A DNA stretch of 64,000 bases from Canna indica (lineage: Eukaryota; Streptophyta; Magnoliopsida; Zingiberales; Cannaceae). This document shows, one piece after another, positions 55,832 through 64,000 of this stretch. The stretch covers positions 50,212,001-50,276,000 of the forward strand of contig CP136891.1 of the NCBI GenBank assembly GCA_034359265.1. The letters run 5' to 3'. Position 1 is the stretch's first letter; every line of letters starts with the position of its first letter. The notes beneath the pieces were generated by a model. That model did not search any database, was not told the origin of the DNA, and was given only the letters and a program-made list of their open reading frames with translations. Position numbers and translations under genes: made by a program.

Positions 55832-58779
55832 ATATCATAATTCCAATGTTGATATGTAATGAGATAGTTTATAGTCATATCAGAATTAATCAGATCCACA
55901 TTGATGAATGTGGGCTTCATGCTAAAGGGGAGATCTAAAGCGCAGGAGTCATTCAAGATAGAGGTGCTGGCTCTAGATCTAATAACATGATGAAAACCAA
56001 GGCTAAGCTTTTTAAAAGCCTTGACAAAAAGTCTCCAAGATCAGGAGGAAAATGCAGGGGCAATGGCATTGCTAATAGTAAGCAAAGGGTACTTATGTTT
56101 CACAAACTGCAGCCACATATTGTCACTATTGTTTAAGTAGGCAGCCACTCTTTTGGCATTGAGGGAAAAGCTTTGGAGATATACATTGTGGACGCCAAGG
56201 CCACCATTGGTTTTAGGGGTTTTGACTTGATCCCAGGAAACAAGGTGAATTTTCTTATGCTTAGTGTTTGAACCCCAAAAAAAGTTACTAATTATACTAT
56301 TTATTTTGTCCATGGTTTTCTTAGGTAACCAGGAGACAGAAATAGTATGGAGGGGTATAGAGGTAAGAACAAAGTTTATCAAAGTGAGCTTACCCGCTTG
56401 AGATAAGTAATTGGATTGCCATGATCCAAGTCTAGTGTTAATGGATTTGAAGAGATAATCATAGGCATTAGGAGGAGGGCAATTAGGAGAGATCTTAGTG
56501 CCTAAGTATTTGAAGGGAAATGAACCTTCAGGCATACCAAGCTTATGACAAATAGAAAGCTTAATATGGGAAGGGGTATTATTTGGGAAGTAAATGGCAG
56601 ACTTTAGGGGGTTAACATTCTGCCCAATTAAGCTATAATAGTACTCAAAAATGTTTTTAATGGAATTGAGGCTCTTGTCATTAGTTTTAAGCATGAAAAG
56701 AATGTCATCCGCAAAAAGGAGGTGGTTAATTTTGAAGGAATGTTTGATGGTTAGGGGGGTGAATTCATTATTATTAACAAATGTTAATTAAAAGGGTGAG
56801 GATTTGGGCCACTAGAATGTAAAGGAAAGGAGAGATGAGGTCTCATTGTCTTACACCCTTGTTGGCTTGAAAGAAACCAGAAAAGTTGCCATTGGCAAGG
56901 CAAGAAAAGGAGGCAGTAGACAAACAAGAGTGGATCCATTTAATGAAAATAGGGGGAAAGTTGTAGGCTTCCAAGAGAGTGTAGATGGCTTGCCAAGATA
57001 CAGAGTCAAAAGCCTTAGCAAGATCAAGTTTGACCATGATATAAGGGTGCTTTCCTTTGGATTTAAAGATTGGGTGGGCAGCTTCTTGGGCAATAAGGAC
57101 ATTCTCATGAATATTTCTTCCCTTAATAAAGGCAGACTATTCTTTAGAAATGAGAATGGAAAGGGTTTCCTTAAGTCTATTGGCAAGCAATTTGGATATT
57201 ATACGATAGTTTAAGTTACATAGGGAAATGGGCCTATAGTCTTTAACCTTAGAGGAGTTACTGACCTTAGGGATGAAGGTTAGGACAGTCTGATTCCAAG
57301 AAAAAGGGAGGAAAGAAGTGTTTTGAAAATGAATTATGCAATCAAAAAATTCTTGTTTAATGATGGGCCAATAATTTTTATAGAACTCTGCTGTGAAGCC
57401 ATCAACCCCAGGACTTCTCTCATTTGCCAGTCTTAACAGTAGACCATAGTTCCTCTTTTGTGAAGGGTTTGATAAGGTTTTCCTTCGTAGAGTTAGGGAT
57501 AGTGGGGAAAACAGGCCAAAGTTGGATGGATAATGAATTGAGATTAGTAGGTTGCTAGAGTTCTTGATAATATTTGGCAAAGGCTTGAAGAATGAAGTTG
57601 TCATTAGTGAGAATGTTACCATTGTCATCAGTAAGCTTGGTAATGAGGTTGGTTCTTCTCCTAGAGGTGACAACTTATGGAAAAAAGCTGTGTTTTTGTC
57701 ACCATCTAAGAGCCACTTGGTTTTGGCTTTAGCCCACCATTTAGACTAATTTATCTTTGGAGGGCATAAATTTTATCGTAAAGGGATATGAGGTTAGTCT
57801 CTTCAGAACAGGAAAGGCAAGAATTGGCTTCTTTATACTCAAGCTTGGCACATTCTGCCTTAGCTACTTTGAGAGCAACCTCAAGATTTCCAACTTAGTT
57901 TTTATTCCAATTTGAGAGGGCTTTTCTAGTGGAATTTAGCTGGGTAACAAATTTATTCTGAGGAATGGGGAGAGAAGCAGGGGAAGACTAGGCTGACTGA
58001 ATAATATCCCTGGAGTCAGGGTATTTCAGTCCATAAGTTTTGAAACTTGAAGAGGTTACTTCTACAGTTGGTCTTAGGGTTGATCTGAATCAGGAGGGGA
58101 CAGTAGTCAGATCCATATTTAAGGAGGTGTTTAACAATAGAGGTTCCAAAGAAGTGAAGTCAAGCTGGGTTAGCAAAGGTTCTACCCAGCCTGATAAGAA
58201 TCCTATGTTTACCTTTTCTATTGTTACACCAGGTGTATTTGGGTCCGCTAAAGCCTATGTCAATGAGGTTTGTGTTTAAAATGAAGTTCCTAAAGGTTCT
58301 AATGTGATGATTAAGTTTGAATTCAAGGCCACCTTTCTTATCTTTAGGGTTCAAAATGCAATTACAATCCCCAGCCAAAGCCAAGGATAAGAAGAAAAAT
58401 CTAGTCTAGAAAATTTATGCCAAAGTAAATTCCTAATGGCAGGATTAGTATTTGCATATATATTAGAAAACAAAAAAGGCTGAGAGTTGGCAATAGAAAT
58501 AATAACATGCATTACATCATGACTTGAAAAAATAACTTCAGTTTTAACCGCAGCAGCATTCCAAACAAGAAGCAAGCCACCAGAAGCACCATTAGAAGTA
58601 AAAGAGAAACCATACCAATTTCTACCAATTTTAGAGATAAATGATAAAGTAGTAGCATCATCTATATGAGTTTCTTGAAGAGCAAAAACTTCTACATTGC
58701 AAGTTTTGATCAAGCTGTGCATTCTATCAAGAATAGTGGGCCTAAAGACCCCTCTAACATTCCAAACTATAATATTCAT
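55832..58779 (-). pseudogene. L1-type LINE ORF2 (endonuclease-reverse transcriptase), 3'-truncated
   Basis: Starts at ATG 58,779. The APE-type endonuclease includes NIIVWNVRGV, VEVFALQETHID, SGGLLLVWN, DCNCILNPKDKKGG and YTWCNNRKGKHRILIRLGR. Reverse-transcriptase motifs are ERSPGVDGFTAEFYKNYW, LTFIPKV, DYRPISLCNLNYRIISKLLANRL, KLDLAKAFDSVSWQ, the FADD catalytic box (56,706-56,717) and FKYLGTKIS. C-terminal SWDQVKTPKTNGGLGV (about 56,190-56,237) follows. Several frameshifts and stops interrupt it. The 3' end, with any poly(A), was lost where the gypsy LTR joins at 55,831. Confidence 0.85.
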
Positions 58780-60822
58780 GATTTATTATAGGGAATAACA
58801 ATCATCTGATCCTGAGGATCAGCTAAGGGAGGGATAGGAGAGCCACTTCTATGTCTCTTAGTATTAGAGGAACCCTCAACAATTGAGGTATCTTTGCTTA
58901 GGTTGGGAGAGGTGTGATTTTGCCTCCTAAGCCTACTAGGTAAGGCAGCTTTACCTTTCATATTATCCCTTGATTTTTCAGGCACAAATTTGTGAGAATC
59001 AGCTTGGAAAATAAGGGAAACCTCTCTGACAAGGTCTTCAAAAGATTGTTTCGGGAAAGTAGAGGAGGCAGGATTGAGAGATTTCTTAATACTTTGATCA
59101 CTAGGGGAATTTTTAGGTTTTGTTTGCTTAGGGTCATGAATTTTTTTGTAAGTAAGGAGAATTTTATCATTGACAAAGGTTTTCTTGGAGTTAAAAGAGT
59201 AGGATCCTGATTTTTAGAGGTGTAGTGAACCTTAGTAAAAGACTTAGGTCTTGACTCAGGAAGTTGGCTATCATCAGCCTTCCTAATGGGGGCATCCTCG
59301 TGTGTTATGGAGGCTTTGGATTTATTTACACCATGGTGTGCAATGGCTTGCTGCGTAGCGGCCGGTTTTCGACCTTTTCTGTGCCTAATTGGATCTAGGG
59401 CCACACACTGATTCCTCAACATCATTAGGCTGAATCAAATTAGCTTCCTGAGTGCAAGAAATTGGGGTGGTATTAGAGGGGCCACTACTGGAGTCTACGG
59501 AAGGGTGATCGGTGGTAGGGGTAGGGTTTTTAGTGCCTAATTTGGGGGAATGGTTCTCGGGATGGGTAGGGGAATTCTTCCTAGGGCAGGAATGTTCCCT
59601 ATGGCCAACTAAACGACATAAAAAATACATAGAAGGAAGATTTTCATAAATGACAGGTTGAAAAAACTCATGGCCAGGGACAGAAATCCAACTTCCTTGT
59701 TTTATCGGTTGAGACAGATCAATTTCAATGCAAACTCTGATATATTTTCCACGATTGAATTCAAAAGAGTGAGAATCTGTAGAAATTATATTGCCAAGAG
59801 TATTTGCAATTTGCGTAACAAAAATAGGGTTTCACAGTTCAAGGGGTAAAGCATGTATACACAACCAAACCGGAGCAGAAGTAAAATCTTCCAACCAAGG
59901 ACAAAAAAGGGTTTCCAGGGAACCAAACAGATGATAGAGCCCCGGCAGGACCAAGGACCACCCGTAAGAACCAAAGTTGCGTTAGAAATATCACGAAATC
60001 GAAACACAAAGAAACCTTCTTCAAGGTCTAAAACATTACATAAACCGAAAGATGACCATAGATTAGAAGCCCAGCGAGAAACAACCGATAAGGGAGGCGG
60101 CCAACCGAGAAACTTACCCACAAGGCTACTGTGCCAAGAAGATTGTCATTCGAAAACTTGCTCAAGAGTAAAAGAGACCTTACCGGAAGCATTTTTAGCA
60201 ATTTTGGAGAAGGTAGAAGTTTCGGTAGGTTTAGGATTCTTTGCATGAGATCCGCGGAGAATCTGAGCCCAAGTAAATGTCAGGGGGGAGGGAGAGAGAC
60301 TCGAACCCATGGAACCAGTGTGCGGCGAGTCCGATATAATGTTAGGGTTCCTATGAGAATTGTTAGGGTTAGGATTTATGGAAGGGACGGGGGTGGAAGT
60401 CATACTTGCCGTTGAGTGAGGGGAATCTTCGGAGGAAGGAGAGATCAGGACTCCATGGGGCGATAATGGACTCAGATTAGGGTTAGTGTTCCTACCAAAA
60501 AAATTAGGGTTAGGGTTTGCGTGAAAAATTGGGAAAAGGGTCATACCTGCGGAGGGAAGATGTCGAAGAAGGAAGAGGTCTGATTGTCAGAGGAAGGATT
60601 AGAACTCGACTAATTTGCATGACGCGAAGGATTGATGGTAGCTGTCGAAAAGGTCGACAGAGGAAGAGACTCCTTCATCGGGGAGTCCCTAGAGATGGAG
60701 GCGGGTGGGGGTTGTTGTCGGGAAGGGGAAAGGTCGTCAGGGGGTGGAGGATCGTCGTCCTCCACCATCGCGGCGAGAGTCGCCTCGAAGTCGCCCTTTG
60801 TCGCCTGAGAGGAGCGTGTCAT
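58776..60822 (-). pseudogene. L1-type LINE ORF1 (DUF4283 and zinc knuckle)
   Basis: Begins MTRSSQATKGDFEATLAAM at 60,822 with Pro/Ser-rich sequence, an early stop near 60,610 and a shift into the 60,544 frame (TFTWAQILRGSHAKNP). A DUF4283-like RNA-binding region (SRWASNLWSSFGLCNVLDLEEG, FVFRF, GPWSCRGSIICLVPW) lies at about 59,860-60,080. A degenerate zinc knuckle (FLCRLVGHREHSCP) lies at about 59,580-59,625. It ends with TGA at 58,776-58,778, overlapping the ORF2 start as ATGA. ORF1 products bind LINE RNA. Broken by frameshifts. Confidence 0.75.
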
Positions 60823-60845
60823 CCAACAGCTTCAGGAAGAATATA

Positions 60846-60880
60846 TTGCTTATATATATATATATATATATATATTATAA
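60846..60880. repeat. TA microsatellite at the LINE 5' edge
   Basis: About 13 TA repeats (60,851-60,876), next to the presumed start of the LINE. Confidence 0.85.
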
Positions 60881-61618
60881 CTTGTATTATAATTTTTTAA
60901 TAAAAACACAATGAAATATGAATTAATGTAAAATAATTTATTAATTTTTGAATAATAAAAATTATTATTTATTTTCTCTTCTTGAATCTTCATAAAAAAA
61001 CAATAAATAATATTTACTAATAAAATAATAATCATTTATTTAATATACATAATTATTAGAAGTAATTTAATTTTTAGTTTTTATATTCTTATAATATTAT
61101 AAATATTTAAAAATAATATTGAAAAATATTATAAGAAATAGATAACAAATAATTCAAAAAATAATGTTCATTGCTATTCCTTATAGTCCACATATTTTTT
61201 TTTGTCAAAAAATGACAACCAAACAAAAATATAAGTCCGTTGTAAAGAATAGTACATCTATTTCATCCAACCAAACACCTTTAAAGTTGAGTTTCAATCA
61301 TATTGGTCATCTAGGACACCAATTTATTGCTGCACATACTGTTTCAATGTTTAAACATAAACCAAATTTCCCATGATAGTCTGTCCAATTTGAAACTCCA
61401 AAGTAAATAAAAATGAAGAATCTCCAAAATTGCTGATATGATAAAGATAGAAATACAACATAAACATTTAAGTCATTGAGTAGTAAGTAACACCTGACAA
61501 CAGGCAACAAGGATTTGAATCCGAACAAAACAAATCATTATTTTCATTGAATCGATGGACAAGCCATCATTACTCATGCGAAGGAAAGGATATGTTGCAT
61601 CAACAAATTACACCACCA
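60881..61618. other. Intergenic, AT-rich; includes the V-ATPase E 3' untranslated side
   Basis: No gene. 60,881-61,180 is extremely AT-rich. 'ccaaccaaacacc' near 61,269-61,281 echoes a similar string at about 394-406 and may mark a small transposon end. The 3' untranslated region of the V-ATPase gene should lie just below 61,619. Confidence 0.45.
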
Positions 61619-61654
61619 TTAAGCAGCTACCTGGCCGTAAAGACTCTTCCTTAT
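61619..61654 (-). CDS. VHA-E: V-type H+-ATPase subunit E, last exon
   Basis: Acceptor GGCAG at 61,655-61,659 is followed by IRKSLYGQVAA and TAA (61,619-61,621). This short C-terminal peptide is the conserved end of plant V-ATPase subunit E (family form IRK.LFGQ). It joins in phase 0 to the exon at 62,139. Confidence 0.85.
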   Translation of the reverse strand: MRKSLYGQVAA

Positions 61655-62138
61655 CTGCCATCAACATAGAATAGGTGTTATTGAAGCTCCAAAGTTAGAT
61701 ATATCTGCATAAACCTAGTTATTGAAGTGAGATCTTGACTGCGCATCAACGATGGACAAATTGTGGGTCAACTGTTTGAGCTACATATTTATTAGAATTG
61801 TCTAAAGTATAGATGATGAATTGTGACTTAAATAGAAAAGATAAATTGCCCATTTATTGTGACACTACGAAGTGGTGGGTTTCCCATAAGCTGAGTTATT
61901 TGCAATCGGTGGGCTCAAGGTTGGGTAAACAGAGTCCACTTGGATTTTCTTGGATTTCCATTCCATGAGCCAGATCAGCCTCATGGGTTGTTGGGCTAGG
62001 TTTTATAACTATAGACTAAACAAAGCAAGTTCAGAGTGAAGGGACGATATTCAAAACCTTTTTTCTCCCAACATTGAACAAAAATGTTCGTTAACAAATA
62101 AAAAGAATAAAGATGTACTAGAGAAAAGAAGTGAGTAC

Positions 62139-62238
62139 CTCGGGCAGATTCTTGCGAAAAGCAACATCTAGTCTTGCATCAAGTGTATTCTCACAAACAA
62201 TTTTCCCATCTATAGAAGCCAAGACAACACCTCCAGAG
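62139..62238 (-). CDS. VHA-E: V-type H+-ATPase subunit E, penultimate exon
   Basis: The first base completes a Cys codon split by the intron (TG/C). The frame then reads SGGVVLASIDGKIVCENTL followed by DARLDVAFRKNLPE, the most conserved part of the subunit. Acceptor TATTCAG (62,239-62,245), donor GTACTC from 62,138. Exactly 33 codons plus one base. Confidence 0.92.
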
Positions 62239-63438
62239 CTGAATAGGCAAGGGATGTCATCATCATCAAAAATCTGTCCTTGGTTGGCATTATTATTTTT
62301 GCTTTGTTATTGAGTTCAGTGAAACATTCTAACCACAAACATCTCTTGAATAAAAGTTAACAATATTCGCTATGTTAGAAACAAAAAATTTAGTATCAAT
62401 TGACCGTATTTGAAACTATGAACCATTCCGATATGAAAGAGAATGCAGAAATTTGTTTACCAGGATATTTTTTCTCATAGGGATTTAAATTATGATCAAG
62501 TAGTTTCAAATATCATATTTGACTCTAAAATTCAGAAGTTCATACTTGGACCATATTAGCACTATAGCTTTAGCAAACAAAGCTACATAACATAAGCTCA
62601 AGCATGCATCAGCTAGTAGATGTGATCACGAGAGGATGTCTTTTAGGTGAGGGAAGGGTACACAAAAGAAAGAATTAGGAAGTGTATGGAGTCTTCAATA
62701 TGCTGCGGAAAGTAGGTCTTACCTGCTATGGCTGAAGAAGCGACAAACCATATTGTGACTGATTGGAATGACAAGATGGATAATACCACTAAAATGGAGT
62801 TTGGCTAGAGAACAATGCAGATGAAGTTAACCAATGGTTCAACAGTATGAACTATGCCATTTCGCCACATTTTCAAGCTGAAATAGTCAAATATCATTTC
62901 TGTTTAAAACTTAAAAGGGTTCGTTTAATATTAGTTGATAAAAATGGATTTAGTATAAAAGATCCAAAAAACTGCAGGATAAACTGTGTTTCCAACAGCA
63001 TTAGTTCATGATGCTGGATTTGAGTAAACTAGCAATATCCAACTTTAGTCCGTGATGGATATATCCTATAAAGTACAAACCGTGGTGAAAGACAATGCAA
63101 CAGCTCTATAACCAAAATTATTATAGAACATCATCTATCTGTTTACTGTAATAACAAACAATTTGAGGATGTTGGAACATCTTCTGGTTAGATACCTGAT
63201 ACATGACATATGGGTATCCCATATAAAGTAGCAAAGTGGGGCTATCTCTAAAGATAGAGGTGTCTTAGTCTTGTTATTTGAAAGGATTACTGAGAAAGGA
63301 AGACAAACCATATAAAACAACTAGATGTTGGCAAGACTTCAATAGGATTAGATATCTTAATCATGACAAATTGCATCTGATCTTCTGAAATAGAAGTAAT
63401 ATCACAAATTTTAAAACAGTGATAGGGGAATGCATTAC

Positions 63439-63638
63439 CAATAGCGACCGTGATCAGGATGTTCGTCACTAGGAGCAGGTGGTAGGTAGACTTCAGTGTC
63501 TACAACAACATTTGGAGGATGAACATTTTCTTTAGCTGCATATTCTTCTTGTGCGGATTCCAGAACAGATTCCACAACATGAACATCCTCTTCACGACAG
63601 CGCAACAGGACAGCTGGTTCTTTCAATCTGAGCAAGCT
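63439..63638 (-). CDS. VHA-E: V-type H+-ATPase subunit E, middle exon
   Basis: Frame SLLRLKEPAVLLRCREEDVHVVESVL then EEYAAKENVHPPNVVVDTEV and YLPPAPSDEHPDHGRY, ending TG before the donor GTAATG. The acceptor CTCTGCAG ends at 63,639. Subunit E forms, with subunit G, the peripheral stalks that hold the V1 ATPase head against rotation on vacuolar and endomembranes; this exon lies in the C-terminal globular half. No stops; all motifs agree with plant homologues. Confidence 0.93.
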
Positions 63639-63879
63639 CTGCAGAGACAAAGAGATAACTCATTCTTTTGGAGGTGGAAAAAGTTGAACGGACAAAACAA
63701 AAATTCAGATAATGTTACAATATTTATCAGGAAAACTAGTGTAAATGAAGAGAATAACAAATGTGACATTTGCAAGAAAATCTGAGTAATCTTCCATAGA
63801 TAAAGTGTAAAAAAATAGCAAGATCACATTTTTGTCTAACTATTAGAGGACAACTTTGGTATATGCACAAGTGTCATAC

Positions 63880-64000
63880 CTGAACAATGAGTTCTTCCAA
63901 CAGATGTTTGTATGCACGGTGATGGTGGGTGATATTCAGGATATGATGATGATGACTGACATGCAGGAGTTCCTTTGCAGCAGATTCTTTCATGGAGCTA
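63880..64000 (-). CDS. VHA-E: V-type H+-ATPase subunit E, upstream exon (continues past window)
   Basis: Frame SSMKESAAKELLHVSHHH...NITHHHRAYKHLLEELIVQ, then donor GTATGA from 63,879. Family members have ELL.VS....YK.LL..LI.Q here. This copy carries about ten extra residues, rich in His (VSHHHHHILNITHHHRAY), between VS and the YK.LL helix. The N-terminal long helix of subunit E lies in exons beyond 64,000. Introns of 241, 1,200 and 484 bp separate the four visible exons, all GT-AG and in compatible phases, so the gene looks functional. Confidence 0.88.

Noticed and set aside
56846..57214. Plus-strand 122-codon frame
   Set aside because: Antisense shadow of LINE reverse transcriptase.
59853..60248. 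Plus-strand 131-codon frame
   Set aside because: Antisense to LINE ORF1 DUF4283 region.

Overview
This is a repeat-dense stretch of a flowering-plant nuclear genome. The evidence is spliced V-ATPase and FAX-type genes, sirevirus-like copia, Tekay/Del-type chromodomain gypsy, L1 LINE, CACTA and hAT/PIF-type elements. A GC-rich first exon hints at a monocot, but I cannot place the species. Only one gene looks like an intact resident: a V-type H+-ATPase subunit E gene on the minus strand at the right end (61,619 to beyond 64,000), with four exons and clean GT-AG introns.

The left half (1-31 kb) is a nested stack. A copia element (sirevirus-like, with an extra ORF after pol) is cut into pieces at 3.8-4.2, 17.8-19.7, 22.3-23.0 and 25.3-27.9 kb. 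Its gaps hold gypsy LTRs, two of them with perfect 5-bp target duplications. One of those LTRs (4.2-4.6 plus 15.9-17.8 kb) is itself split by an 11.3-kb CACTA-like transposon (4,583-15,850). That transposon carries host-gene pieces with recognisable exons: the first exon of a TMEM14/FAX fatty-acid-export gene that has lost its ATG, and at least four phase-compatible exons of an unrecognised coiled-coil gene. The coiled-coil gene is cut inside an exon by a 5.1-kb gag-only gypsy element flanked by AAAAC duplications. A second CACTA-type end lies at 3,815.

The middle (28-46 kb) is made of LTRs and fragments. It includes truncated copia gag, a composite copia/gypsy LTR block repeated in tandem with a 2,797-bp period (34.3-39.9 kb), and a LINE reverse-transcriptase fragment split by a 4.1-kb minus-strand LTR with ATTTA duplications. 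From 46.3 to 55.8 kb lies a full-structure but stop-riddled Tekay-type gypsy element with a chimeric 5' LTR and no target duplication. It abuts a nearly full-length minus-strand L1 LINE (55.8-60.8 kb) whose ORF1 and ORF2 overlap as ATGA.

The most interesting cross-cutting signal is in the gypsy LTRs. Most copies that keep the region carry a covarying stem-loop at or just past the expected transcription start. Nearly all then carry a consensus 5' splice site (GTGAGTGG), and the better-preserved copies carry a 3' splice site shortly before the LTR end. Together these suggest a structured, spliced leader located inside the LTR.
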